In this document: piece by piece, positions 17,189 through 24,993 of the stretch
Layout of the letters: each line of letters starts with the position of its first letter
Numbering within the stretch: position 1 is the first letter of the stretch
NCBI RefSeq assembly: GCF_003730115.1
Contig: NZ_RJVP01000003.1
Coordinates: 62,001-126,000, forward strand
Origin: Pseudomethylobacillus aquaticus
GTDB taxonomy: Bacteria > Pseudomonadota > Gammaproteobacteria > Burkholderiales > Methylophilaceae
Direction of reading: 5' to 3'
Length of the DNA stretch: 64,000 nt
Notes under the pieces: generated by a model
What the model saw: the letters and a program-made list of their open reading frames with translations, nothing else
The model's database searches: none
Told to the model about the DNA's origin: nothing
Made by a program: the position numbers and the translations under genes

Positions 17189-18899
17189 ACCCCAGCCCCC
17201 CCAGCTTCTGCCGAATCAGCGCATCCAGTTCTGCGCCCTTGGCCATCTGCTCACCCAGTTGTTCGGTGAGTTTTTGCATCTTGTCGGCAAAGGCTTCATC
17301 GTCGTCCTCCACCTCTTCGGCGCCCACATAGCGGCCCGGGGTCAGCACATGACCGTGCTGGGCGATTTCGGCCAGGGGCACGCTGCGGCAATAGCCCGGG
17401 ATATCCTGATAAGGCTGTGGATTCCGGCTTTCGCCGGAATGACGGGGGGTGTTGAGCTGGGCTACAGTTACGCCGGAATGGCCGGGGCTATTGGGCTGGG
17501 TTGCAGTTTCGCTGGAATGACGAGATGTATTGGGGTGGGCTATGGCTTGGTCGGAATGACGGGCTGCGTCAGGCTGGGCTGACAGCTCACCAGCAAGTGA
17601 CGGCTCGCCGCGCCAGGCGGCCACCGTGGCGGCGATGCGGGCGATGACCTCATCGGTGAGTTCAGACTGCACGCGGCTGATCATGCTGGCCTGCTTGCGG
17701 GCGTCGATGAACAGCACTTCGCCTTTGCGTTGTTTTTGCTTGGCCAGGAACCACAAACAGGCGGGGATTTGCGTGTTGAAGAACAACTGCCCGGGCAGGG
17801 CGATCATCACTTCTACCACGTCGGCCTCTACCATGGCGGCGCGCAGCACACCTTCGTTGTTCTGGCTGGAGCTCATGGAGCCGTTGGCCAGCACAATGCC
17901 GGCGCGGCCCGTTTCTTTCAAGTGGTGCAGCATGTGCTGCAACCAGGCGTAGTTGGCGTTGCCTTGCGGCGGGGCGCCGTACACCCAGCGCGGGTCGCCT
18001 TCCAGGCTGCCGTGCCACCAGTCGCTGATGTTGAACGGCGGGTTGGCCAGGATGAAATCCGCACGCAAATCGGCGTGCTGGTTGCGCGTGAAGGTGTCGG
18101 CGGGCTCGCGGCCCAGGTTGAAATCAATGCCACGGATGGCCAGGTTCATGGCCGCCAGCCGCCAGGTGGTGGGGTTGGCCTCTTGCCCGTAGATGGACAC
18201 ATCGCCCAGCTTGCCGCCGTGGGCTTCGATGAATTTCTCGCTCTGCACAAACATGCCGCCCGAGCCGCAGCAGGGGTCGTACACCTTGCCGTGGTGCGGG
18301 GCCAGCACCGCCACCAGAGTTTTGACGATGCTGGCCGGGGTGTAGAACTGCCCGCCCCGCTTGCCTTCGGCGCTGGCGAACATGCCCAGAAAGTATTCGT
18401 ACACCTGCCCCAGCACGTCGCGGGCCTTGCCCGGCTCCACCCCGAACCCGATGGTGGAGACCACATCTACCAGCTCGCCCAGCTTGCCGTCTGGCAGTTG
18501 TGCGCGGCCATAACGCTTATCGAGAATGCCCTTGAGCTTGGGGTTTTCCGCCTCGATGCTGGTGAGCGCATCGTCGATGCGCTTGCCGATATCCGTCTGC
18601 TTGGCTGCCGCCCGCAGGGTTTCCCAGCGGGCAGTCTCGGGCACCCAGAACACGTTCACCTCTTTGTAGTAATCGCGGTCTTCCAGCTCGCCCGCGGTCA
18701 GCGTGGCATCGTCCAGATAATAATCATCGGCCGGGTCGGCAAAACGCCGCTGCAGCTCCGCACGGCGTGCGGCGAAGGTGTCCGAGATGTATTTAACAAA
18801 GATCAGGCCCAGCACCAGGTGCTTGTATTCGGCAGCGTCCATATTGGCGCGCAGCTTGTCAGCAGTGGCCCAGAGGGTCTTTTTGATGTCTTCCAGCAT
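17178..18899 (-). CDS. hsdM: Type I restriction-modification N6-adenine methylase with repeat insertion
   Basis: HsdM methylates adenine in the HsdS target. From the start at 18899 (MLEDIKKTLWATADKLRAN) it has 573 residues: an N-terminal helical domain, a SAM-binding motif DPCCGSGGM (208-216) and the catalytic NPPF (286-289). The C-terminal helices follow VLTPGRYVGAEEV. Between the methylase domain and the C-terminal part, about residues 440-494 are an insert of 13-residue repeats (R/G-H-S-x-x-x-x-x-x-P-N-T-P pattern). The insert is encoded by a palindromic element plus a 39-bp tandem repeat, and the frame stays open. The insert lies in a linker, so the enzyme may still work. Confidence 0.93.
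   Translation of the reverse strand: MLEDIKKTLWATADKLRANMDAAEYKHLVLGLIFVKYISDTFAARRAELQRRFADPADDYYLDDATLTAGELEDRDYYKEVNVFWVPETARWETLRAAAKQTDIGKRIDDALTSIEAENPKLKGILDKRYGRAQLPDGKLGELVDVVSTIGFGVEPGKARDVLGQVYEYFLGMFASAEGKRGGQFYTPASIVKTLVAVLAPHHGKVYDPCCGSGGMFVQSEKFIEAHGGKLGDVSIYGQEANPTTWRLAAMNLAIRGIDFNLGREPADTFTRNQHADLRADFILANPPFNISDWWHGSLEGDPRWVYGAPPQGNANYAWLQHMLHHLKETGRAGIVLANGSMSSSQNNEGVLRAAMVEADVVEVMIALPGQLFFNTQIPACLWFLAKQKQRKGEVLFIDARKQASMISRVQSELTDEVIARIAATVAAWRGEPSLAGELSAQPDAARHSDQAIAHPNTSRHSSETATQPNSPGHSGVTVAQLNTPRHSGESRNPQPYQDIPGYCRSVPLAEIAQHGHVLTPGRYVGAEEVEDDDEAFADKMQKLTEQLGEQMAKGAELDALIRQKLGGLGYGF
17421..17580. repeat. Palindromic element with 39-bp tandem repeats inside hsdM
   Basis: The palindrome ATTCCGGC-4 nt-GCCGGAAT (17421-17440) is followed by three 39-bp units (17441-17479, 17480-17518, 17519-17557), each ending in a GGAAT, and a partial fourth. 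On the minus strand the units encode 13-residue repeats. The palindrome core is the same as in the intergenic copies at 19213, 41926 and 42182. The repeat period is a multiple of three, so unit gain or loss preserves the hsdM frame. Confidence 0.9.
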
Positions 18900-19109
18900 G
18901 GGGTATCGGCTTCTTGATGTGTGGTGACGGTTCGGCACTGATTATAGAGGCTAGCCGGCTGATGTGGCGGCCAACTTCAGGCCACCAAGATAAGCCCAGG
19001 CCGGCTCACTGAGTGAGCCTGTGCTGCGCAAACTTCGTTGGGATGAGGTTACCGAACAGACGCACAGCGAGTGCCAGGTAATGATGGATGCTGGGTGCGC
19101 AAGGACACA

Positions 19110-19171
19110 TGTGTCGACAAATCAAGCTTTTAACGACACATTTTGGCTGCGTGTCGATTCAAACGACACAT
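19110..19171. promoter_or_regulatory. Cluster of four CGACACA/TGTGTCG half-sites
   Basis: The heptamer occurs as TGTGTCG (19110), ACGACACAT (19133), GTGTCGATT (19151) and ACGACACAT (19163), alternating in orientation within 62 bp. Repeated half-sites of this kind are typical operator arrays. It lies about 210-270 bp upstream of the hsdM start and about 90 bp beyond the end of the RES gene. Which regulator would bind is unknown. Confidence 0.4.
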
Positions 19172-19207
19172 CCCCCCACGGAATGCATACCTCGGTTAGT
19201 TTGCTTG

Positions 19208-19237
19208 CCTGGATTCCGGCCTGCGCCGGAATGACGA
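19208..19237. repeat. Palindromic intergenic repeat copy
   Basis: GGATTCCGGC-CTGC-GCCGGAATGACG, with an 8-bp perfect stem (19213-19220 with 19225-19232). It matches the copies at 41871-42208 and the one buried in hsdM. Confidence 0.85.
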
Positions 19238-19263
19238 GCGGTAAATCAGCGCTTGTAGGCTGT

Positions 19264-20010
19264 TCAACCCAGTCTGGAATCGACCGGGAATTGGAAAGCC
19301 CAGCTTTCCCCAGCAATATCACGCTGCCAAACCGTGAGATTAGGCGGTTGAATCAACAGCGTCCAGCTTTGCTGGTTGTTCCTGTACGGTTCCTGCACTG
19401 CTTTGAACACGTGCGGGGTCAGCAACGCCAGGCAGTTACCACCGCTGTGACGCACTGACTGATAACGGATCACCTCGATATTGGCCGCCCGTGCCTGCTC
19501 CGCCAGTGCTTGTGTGCCGCTGTAGTCATGCGGGTGCATCCAGATTGCCTTGTCCTCAATCAAGGGCGGCAGGCTGAGGTCTATGCTGCGCTCGCTTGCG
19601 GCGTGAAACTCGAACAGTGTCAGCGGCACAGCTTTTTGCTTAGCCGCCAGACCTTCACTGTCCATCCACATGCGCAAGCGCCAATAGCCACTTTCTGCGC
19701 AGGCGGTCTGCCGGTCTTCCGCGCCGTAAAAGACGCCAGGGTCGTTATGGCCACGGAAGCGGGAACCGCCGGGCAAAGGATAATAACGGAATGGCGTGGA
19801 CAACAGCCAGTGCAGGCCCTGGGCGGCGGCCGGGATCAAGGGCTTGGCTTCGTCCAGAATGGCTTCCAGCACAGCCTGATCCGCCAGCGAGCCGTGCACC
19901 AGGCTCATGGTGGAGATTTTGTGCTGCGCCTCTACCGCCCGCCAGCCACTGCCCTGCCAGGGGCGCGCTTCAGATGCGAGCGCGGTGGGCGTCCAGGTAT
20001 TCACAGGCAC
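19264..20010 (-). CDS. RES-domain toxin (ParT/MbcT-like)
   Basis: RES-domain toxins consume NAD+ or ADP-ribosylate host enzymes. The 248-residue protein has the RES core from GSGWRAV through GGSRFRG and FYGAEDRQTACAESGYW, with the Arg, Tyr and Glu typical of the pocket, and the late YQSVRHSGGNCLALL segment. I start it at the GTG at 20010 because AAGGG lies 7 bp upstream. The open frame extends further but that part overlaps the antitoxin and looks non-coding. It overlaps the antitoxin gene by 41 bp, the arrangement normal for Xre-RES pairs. The start is the least certain point. Confidence 0.88.
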   Translation of the reverse strand: MPVNTWTPTALASEARPWQGSGWRAVEAQHKISTMSLVHGSLADQAVLEAILDEAKPLIPAAAQGLHWLLSTPFRYYPLPGGSRFRGHNDPGVFYGAEDRQTACAESGYWRLRMWMDSEGLAAKQKAVPLTLFEFHAASERSIDLSLPPLIEDKAIWMHPHDYSGTQALAEQARAANIEVIRYQSVRHSGGNCLALLTPHVFKAVQEPYRNNQQSWTLLIQPPNLTVWQRDIAGESWAFQFPVDSRLG

Positions 20011-20350
20011 GTACCAGCCCTTCGACACGTTTGATCTCTTGCGCAGGATGCCTTCCGCCCATGGCGCGGTTAGGGCTGTGCATCCATGCGCGGGCGAGTG
20101 CGTCGTCCCCGCCGACCATGGAGGAAAGCGAGCGGTACATGCGCACCAGCAGGGCCGACAACTCCCACGGCTTGCTGCCTTCGGGGATGCCATAGTAGCC
20201 GTTAAGCAAACGTGATGCGGTGGACTGGCTTACGCCGATGATGTCTTTGAGCTCGGTGGAGCCCAGCTCAAAACGCTGGGCGACCTCTTGCACGGCGCTG
20301 GTCAGCACGCGTGAGCGGTCTGGATTGATGTGTGCAGCTTGGGCGGTCAT
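19970..20350 (-). CDS. Xre-type antitoxin (MbcA/ParS family)
   Basis: A 126-residue antitoxin with an N-terminal Xre-like HTH (about 25-55, LKDIIGVSQSTASRLLNG) and a C-terminal MbcA/ParS toxin-binding domain ending in the conserved PRNRAMGGRHP-like block (here SPNRAMGGRHPAQEIKRVEG), whose tail plugs the RES active site in known complexes. It is the first gene of the pair. The region just upstream carries two perfect palindromes that should be its own operator. Confidence 0.9.
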   Translation of the reverse strand: MTAQAAHINPDRSRVLTSAVQEVAQRFELGSTELKDIIGVSQSTASRLLNGYYGIPEGSKPWELSALLVRMYRSLSSMVGGDDALARAWMHSPNRAMGGRHPAQEIKRVEGLVRACEYLDAHRARI

Positions 20351-20363
20351 ATTGAACTCTAAC

Positions 20364-20398
20364 TTATTCTAAAGAATAAATAGTAAAACTATTATTCT
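20364..20398. promoter_or_regulatory. Operator/promoter of the Xre-RES pair
   Basis: Two adjoining perfect palindromes, TTATTCT-AA-AGAATAA (20364-20379) and AATAGT-AAA-ACTATT (20379-20393), plus a third TTATTCT (20392-20398), start 14 bp upstream of the antitoxin start. They overlap AT-rich sequence that could serve as the -10 region. This fits conditional-cooperativity autoregulation by the toxin-antitoxin complex. Confidence 0.65.
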
Positions 20399-20499
20399 AC
20401 TGAATTAGCACTAAGTCAATGCGCGTTATTCGCTATGCGCAGATAGATCAGGCTCGCGGGCTGGAATGTGCAAGCAATATACGCTGACGAAACACAAAT

Positions 20500-20526
20500 A
20501 AAAACGGCGCACTGGGCGCCGTTTTT
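20500..20526 (-). terminator. Terminator after pqqA
   Basis: A perfect 11-bp stem AAAAACGGCGC/GCGCCGTTTTT with a 5-nt loop, T-rich on both strands. It lies about 20 bp after the pqqA stop codon. It would also stop transcription from the other side. Confidence 0.85.
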
Positions 20527-20546
20527 ATTGCCGTTGCAAGCGCTGA

Positions 20547-20618
20547 TTAGCGGTTGCAAACGTACATGGTGACTTCAAAGCCAAAACGCATTTCGGTCGC
20601 TGCTGGGGTGGTCCACAT
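20547..20618 (-). CDS. pqqA: PQQ precursor peptide PqqA (orphan)
   Basis: PqqA is the ribosomal peptide whose Glu and Tyr side chains are cross-linked by the radical SAM enzyme PqqE to make the methanol-dehydrogenase cofactor PQQ. The 23 codons begin MWTTPAATEMRFGFEVTMY and contain the E-V-T-M-Y cross-link pair, Glu15 and Tyr19. An AGGAG site lies 8 bp before the ATG and a strong terminator follows, so the gene is a complete monocistronic unit. No pqqB, C, D or E gene is near. The leader contains a 16-nt perfect hairpin (20649-20664). Multiple pqqA copies away from the main cluster are known in Methylovorus. Confidence 0.93.
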   Translation of the reverse strand: MWTTPAATEMRFGFEVTMYVCNR

Positions 20619-20891
20619 GGTGTATCTCCTCGTCTCGTTTTTGATAGGTATGCGTTAGCGCATAAGTTGCATGTTACGCCGCCGCGTGCGTTTCCTTCTG
20701 CCTGTCATCATGAGTTGCGGCTCAGGATTATCATGATTGCGAGTGAGTATGACTTTCACCCCCCAGCCCGGATTTTTACTGCCAGATAGCCGCAAGCAGC
20801 GGCAGATTCTTTATCATCGGGCATGGCCATGACGCGGCAGCCAGCCAGCTGGCCAGCCTGTAACACCCCGATCAACGCGCAAGGAGACCCC

Positions 20892-21551
20892 ATGAGCCGA
20901 TTATTTGGCGACACACACCGCAGCCTGCAGGACGAGCTGGGCACCCGCAAGCTGGCAGACCGCATCGAGGAGATCGCCTGCAAAACCGAGTTTGACGAGG
21001 AGACCAAGGGCTTCATCGCAGCCATGGACATGTTCTTTCTGGCGACGGTGGATCACAACGGCCGCCCGACCGTGTCCTACAAAGGCGGCTTTCCCGGTTT
21101 TGTGAAGGTGATCGACAGCACCACGCTGGCCTTCCCCAGTTATGACGGCAACGGCATGTACCTGTCCGTGGGCAATGTGGTGCAGAACAGCGAGGTGGGC
21201 CTGCTGTTCATCTCCTTCGAAACGCCGCACCGCATCCGCGTGCAGGGCGTGGCCACTGCCTCGCGTGACGACCCGCTGATGGCGGAATACAAGGAAGCCG
21301 AGTTCATCGTGCGCGTGAAGCTCAGCGAGCTGTGGCAGAACTGCCCGCGTTATATCCACCGTTACACGCGTGAATCCGCCTCACGCTATGTGCCCAGCCC
21401 GCAATGCGAAACGCCGGTGGCGGGCTGGAAGCGTATCGACCTGATGCAGGACGTGCTTAGCCCGCAAGAACATGCGCGTGCTGAAAACAGCGGGCTGATC
21501 GGCATAGAGGAGTGGATAGGCCAGGTGAAGACTGGCGACCCGCAAGCCTGA
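20892..21551 (+). CDS. Pyridoxamine-phosphate-oxidase-like FMN-binding protein
   Basis: A 219-residue split-barrel flavoprotein of the pyridoxamine 5'-phosphate oxidase superfamily. The barrel starts around residue 45 (MFFLATVDHNGRPTVSYKGG), followed by strands around GNGMYLSVGNVVQNSEVGLLF and a PHRIRVQGVA segment. This subgroup is usually annotated only by fold; it may act on a small nitrogen or haem substrate, unknown here. The ATG is fixed by AAGGAG 5 bp upstream. It is divergent from pqqA, with about 270 bp between them. Confidence 0.85.
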   Translation: MSRLFGDTHRSLQDELGTRKLADRIEEIACKTEFDEETKGFIAAMDMFFLATVDHNGRPTVSYKGGFPGFVKVIDSTTLAFPSYDGNGMYLSVGNVVQNSEVGLLFISFETPHRIRVQGVATASRDDPLMAEYKEAEFIVRVKLSELWQNCPRYIHRYTRESASRYVPSPQCETPVAGWKRIDLMQDVLSPQEHARAENSGLIGIEEWIGQVKTGDPQA

Positions 21552-21635
21552 CCGACTGGAGCTAGTCGCGAGTTTTGGTGGCTGGGCGATGACAGGCGCC
21601 ATCGCCACCATGCACTTCGCTGTGCTCCTCCTTGG

Positions 21636-21683
21636 CTATGCTCCTCTCTAGCTATGCTCCTCTCTAGCTATGCTCCTCTCTAG
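21636..21683. repeat. 16-bp tandem repeat, three copies, covering the antiporter stop codon
   Basis: CTATGCTCCTCTCTAG occurs three times without interruption. The stop codon of the minus-strand antiporter gene lies in the third copy. No function is evident. Confidence 0.9.
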
Positions 21684-23452
21684 TTAGGCTCTTCCGGGCT
21701 GGCGCGCTCCATCTGCAGCAAGGCCTTCAAATCCTGCCTGCCCTGCTCGGTGATGTTCAAAATGGCTTCGCGGTCGTTGCGCACCTTGAGCGTGGCATCC
21801 AGTTGTTCCGTATCGTGCTTTTCGAAGTGTTTGACGATGCCGGCCGCCGCGCGGCTGGATTCACCCAGCGCCATCAACGCCTGTCTGGCGGCTTCCAGCG
21901 AGGAGTGAAAGGTCTCGCGGATGGGCTGCAGGCCCAGTTCACGGAAATCGAAGGCGTCGGTACGGCTGCGCGCCCGCGCCACGATCTTCACCTGCGGCCA
22001 GCGCGCTTGCACCAGCCTGGCCATGTCCAGCGCGGCATGCGTGTCGTTGACGGCAATGACCAGCAGGCGGGCGTGGTGGATGCCCGCTTCTTCGAGCAGA
22101 TCCATGCGTGACGCATCCCCGTAATAACATTTCCAGCCGAATTCACGCATCAGCTCGACCTGATTCGGGTCCTTATCGATCAAGGTGGCCGGGGTGCCAT
22201 GAGCCAGCAGCACACGGCCGACGATCTGCCCGAAGCGGCCAAAGCCGGCGATGATGACCTGGTTGGATTCGGTGATGGCCTCACGCGGACCTTCTGGGCT
22301 TTTCATGCTGACCAGGCGGCTGTACAGCACCATGAGCAAGGGCGTGACCAGCATGGAAACCGCCACGATGGCATTCAGCAGATCATAGGTTTCGCGTGGC
22401 AGCAGCTTTGAGCCCAGCGCCACGCCGAAGATCACGAACGCAAACTCGCCCACCTGCGACAAGGTGACCGCCATCAGCAGCGCCTCACGGCTTTTCAGGC
22501 TGAACAGCTTGCCCAGGCCGAACAGGATGGCCATTTTGACCACCACGATCAGCAGGGCCAGGCCGATGACCGTGCCGGGCTGTGCGGCCACCAGCGACAC
22601 ATCCACCGACATGCCCACGGCAATGAAGAACAAGCCCAACAACAGGCCTTTGACTGGCTCGATATCCAGACGCAGCTCATAACGGTATTCGGAATCGGCC
22701 AGCAGCACCCCGGCCAGAAAGGTCCCCAGCGCCATGGACAGGCCTACCGCCTGCACGGACATGGCGACGCCGATCACCAGCAGCAAAGAGAACGCGAAGA
22801 AGATCTCGCGCATGCCGGTCTGTGCCACGATGCGCATCACCGGGCGCAACACGGTGCGGCTGGCGATGATGATGAGCGCGATGACGCCCAGCGCCTTGGG
22901 CACGGCATACAGGTCTACCGCATGCTGCGAAGCCGCTGGTGCGATCAGCGCCAGCAGAATGAAGATCGGGATCACCGATAAATCCTGGAACAGCAGCACG
23001 GCGAACGAGGACTGGCCGCCCGGCGAGCCCAATAGCTTCTTTTCTTCCAGCGAAGCCAGGCCGATGGCCGTGGACGACATGGCGATGCCCGCCCCGGCGA
23101 CAGCGGCGATCTGCCATGAAGCGCCCGTCAGCATGGCCACGCCCATCACCAGCGCGATGGTCCACAGTACCTGCTGACCGCCCAGCCCCAGCAAGGGTTT
23201 GCGCAGCTCCCAGACTTTTTCCGGCTCCAGCTCCAGACCGACCAGGAACAGCAACAACACCACACCGAATTCGGCAAAGTGCAGCACCTGTTCCGGGTCC
23301 GGAATCAGCGCCAGCGCATACGGGCCGATGAGGATGCCCGCGATGAGGTAGCCCAGCACCGAGCCCAGCCCCAGCCGTTTGAACAAGGGCACGGCGAGTA
23401 CCGCCGCCGCAAGATAGATGCAGGCCTGCGCCAGAAAACCGGTGGATTCCAT
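21680..23452 (-). CDS. KefC-like CPA2 potassium/proton antiporter
   Basis: A monovalent-cation:proton antiporter-2 protein of about 590 residues. Some 12-13 membrane helices form the Na_H_exchanger domain (residues 5-380), starting STGFLAQACIYLAAAVLAVP. A cytosolic TrkA-N/KTN domain follows with a Rossmann glycine motif (VIIAGFGRFGQIVGRVLL), and then a short C-terminal tail. This layout fits glutathione-gated KefB/KefC or the related YbaL; the gating ligand cannot be told. I chose the ATG at 23452 (MESTGFL). The upstream extension of the frame has a composition unlike a membrane protein start. Confidence 0.9.
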   Translation of the reverse strand: MESTGFLAQACIYLAAAVLAVPLFKRLGLGSVLGYLIAGILIGPYALALIPDPEQVLHFAEFGVVLLLFLVGLELEPEKVWELRKPLLGLGGQQVLWTIALVMGVAMLTGASWQIAAVAGAGIAMSSTAIGLASLEEKKLLGSPGGQSSFAVLLFQDLSVIPIFILLALIAPAASQHAVDLYAVPKALGVIALIIIASRTVLRPVMRIVAQTGMREIFFAFSLLLVIGVAMSVQAVGLSMALGTFLAGVLLADSEYRYELRLDIEPVKGLLLGLFFIAVGMSVDVSLVAAQPGTVIGLALLIVVVKMAILFGLGKLFSLKSREALLMAVTLSQVGEFAFVIFGVALGSKLLPRETYDLLNAIVAVSMLVTPLLMVLYSRLVSMKSPEGPREAITESNQVIIAGFGRFGQIVGRVLLAHGTPATLIDKDPNQVELMREFGWKCYYGDASRMDLLEEAGIHHARLLVIAVNDTHAALDMARLVQARWPQVKIVARARSRTDAFDFRELGLQPIRETFHSSLEAARQALMALGESSRAAAGIVKHFEKHDTEQLDATLKVRNDREAILNITEQGRQDLKALLQMERASPEEPN

Positions 23453-23624
23453 GCCAACTCCGTATGTCGATGATGGTGAGAGTTTACCTGCGCGCATGGC
23501 AGCCCGGCATGCGCATTTGGGCGTGCGCGTTTGGACATCACCGCATGCTGCTAACGCAAGCGCCACTACGCTCAGCGCGAGGCCGGGGTATCATCCGGGT
23601 TGACCATCCTGCCACCTGAAGCCC

Positions 23625-24245
23625 ATGACACGCCCCGCCACCCCCACCAAAACCGAACTCAGCCTGCTGGAACCCTACCAGGGGGTGTCATTGGCGCAGA
23701 TCATATTGCCCAAAAGCAGCACGGAACTGGCCGAAGCGTTGCACCACCTGGCTCTACAGCGCGTGGTCGGCTTCGATACCGAATCCAGACCCACCTTCAA
23801 GGTGGGGGAGGATTCCGGCGGGCCGCATCTGCTGCAATTCGCCACGGCCGAGCGTGTGTATCTGTTTCAGCTTGATTCAGAAGCGGCTATCCAGGCGGTA
23901 CGTCAGTTGCTGGGGGATGAACACCTCATCAAGGCCGGCTTCGGCCTGAAATCGGACCGTTCCAAGATACGTCAGCGACTGGGCATGCAGGTGGCCGCCA
24001 TCCTGGACCTTAACGACGTGTTCCGTGCGCGCGGCTACCACAAGGAGATCGGGGTGCGCATGGCGGTGGCGGTGCTGTTCGGGCAACGCTTCGCCAAGAG
24101 CAAAAGCGTCACCACCTCCAACTGGGAATCCAAGCTGCTCAACGACAGACAAAAGCTGTATGCCGCCAATGATGCCTACGCGGCCTTGCAGGTGTTCCAG
24201 CAACTGGGGATGTCTGAGCAGGCCTGGGCGGAATTTCTGGCTTAA
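23625..24245 (+). CDS. RNase D-like 3'-5' exonuclease
   Basis: A 206-residue single-domain DEDDy exonuclease, the fold used by RNase D and by WRN-like exonucleases. Exo I is VVGFDTES, with the Asp and Glu metal ligands near residue 49-51. Exo II lies around GFGLKSD. Exo III is LYAANDAYAAL, with the Tyr and Asp of the DEDDy type. The HRDC domains of true RNase D are absent, so it is the short, free-standing form. The ATG follows a short leader. The gene is divergent from the antiporter. Confidence 0.88.
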   Translation: MTRPATPTKTELSLLEPYQGVSLAQIILPKSSTELAEALHHLALQRVVGFDTESRPTFKVGEDSGGPHLLQFATAERVYLFQLDSEAAIQAVRQLLGDEHLIKAGFGLKSDRSKIRQRLGMQVAAILDLNDVFRARGYHKEIGVRMAVAVLFGQRFAKSKSVTTSNWESKLLNDRQKLYAANDAYAALQVFQQLGMSEQAWAEFLA

Positions 24246-24276
24246 GCGCTATGCACTTCTAGGTTAAGCGCTATGC
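24242..24276. repeat. 13-bp direct repeat at the exonuclease stop codon
   Basis: TTAAGCGCTATGC at 24242 and again at 24264. The first copy contains the stop codon of the exonuclease gene. It is one of several short duplications at gene ends in this window. Confidence 0.8.
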
Positions 24277-24360
24277 GCTGTGGGCCTGAGTGTTATGCCT
24301 TAGCGGCTGCGCCGGGGCAGGAACATTGGCAAGTACGGCAGGCTGCTGCACCAAAAACAA

Positions 24361-24393
24361 CAACGGGCTTGATGTCATGCATCAAACCCGTTG
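24361..24393 (-). terminator. Terminator after the globin gene
   Basis: A 14-bp stem with one mismatch (CAACGGGCTTGATG with CATCAAACCCGTTG) and a 5-nt loop, followed on the minus strand by GTTGTTTTTG. It lies about 60 bp after the globin stop codon. Confidence 0.75.
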
Positions 24394-24450
24394 TGCGGTC
24401 AGTGCCGCGATAGTCTGCCCGGAAAGACAGGCTACCAGATCAGCGGCGGC

Positions 24451-24978
24451 TTACTTGGCGACTGGTGGCACCAAGGTCGCGGAAGCCGCGCCCGTGGTGG
24501 TTTCAATGTCACGGTACATGGGCGCCAGCTTGGCCAGCAGCTTGTTTTGTGACGAGAACGGCACATTGTGTTTGTCCATGGCCAGCTGGAAATCCTCGAC
24601 CAACGCATTGAACGCCTCGCGGTTCACCCGCATGGTGGCATGCGAGCTTTTCATGTCGCGGCCCGGATACTTGCAACCGCCATTCAGGATCTCGCACATC
24701 TGCTCGACCAGCATGGCCTTGATGAAAGCCTGCTTTTCGTTATCAAAGAATGGTTTGGTTCTTGGGTCGGCGATCAGCAGCACCATGAAGTCATCCATGA
24801 TCTTGACCAGACCTTCCTTGCCACCAAAGTCCTTGAAAACAGTGGGGTCCTGGATGATGGTGGTACCCAGATTCGGGCTGGGTACCGGTGTGCCGTCTGC
24901 TGCGCTGGCAGTGAACGATGCAGATAGCATCAGGCCAAGCACGGCGAGGGCAGACTTCATTTTTACATTGTTGAACAT
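24451..24978 (-). CDS. Exported group 1 truncated haemoglobin
   Basis: A globin of 175 residues with an N-terminal signal peptide (KSALAVLGLMLSASFTASA), so it should act in the periplasm. The globin core runs from FGGKEGLVKIMDDFM through DPRTKPFF and MLVEQMCEILNGG to KSSHATMRV (proximal haem His) and FQLAMDKHNVP. The extra CKYPGRDM stretch before the His is typical of this exported bacterial subgroup. Such globins may bind O2 or NO; the role is unknown. It is followed on the same strand by an outer-membrane-type DUF3034 gene upstream. ATG codons at 24978 and 24960 (MKSAL) are both possible starts. Confidence 0.87.
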   Translation of the reverse strand: MFNNVKMKSALAVLGLMLSASFTASAADGTPVPSPNLGTTIIQDPTVFKDFGGKEGLVKIMDDFMVLLIADPRTKPFFDNEKQAFIKAMLVEQMCEILNGGCKYPGRDMKSSHATMRVNREAFNALVEDFQLAMDKHNVPFSSQNKLLAKLAPMYRDIETTTGAASATLVPPVAK

Positions 24979-24993
24979 GATGATGTTTCCTTT

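Larger units (their letters stand above)
18900..19263. other. Region between hsdM and the RES toxin gene
   Basis: No gene is visible in these 364 bp. The stretch must contain the promoter of the hsdM operon. It holds a cluster of four alternating CGACACA / TGTGTCG heptamers (19110-19171) and one copy of the palindromic repeat (19208-19237). Confidence 0.6.

Noticed and set aside
17730-18917. Open frame opposite hsdM
   Set aside because: It is a shadow of hsdM. It has no ribosome-binding site and no family resemblance.
20011-20193. N-terminal extension of the RES toxin frame
   Set aside because: It lies entirely inside the antitoxin gene in another frame. It has a Trp/Cys/Pro-rich composition and lacks RES family sequence. 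A GTG with a good ribosome-binding site exists at 20010.
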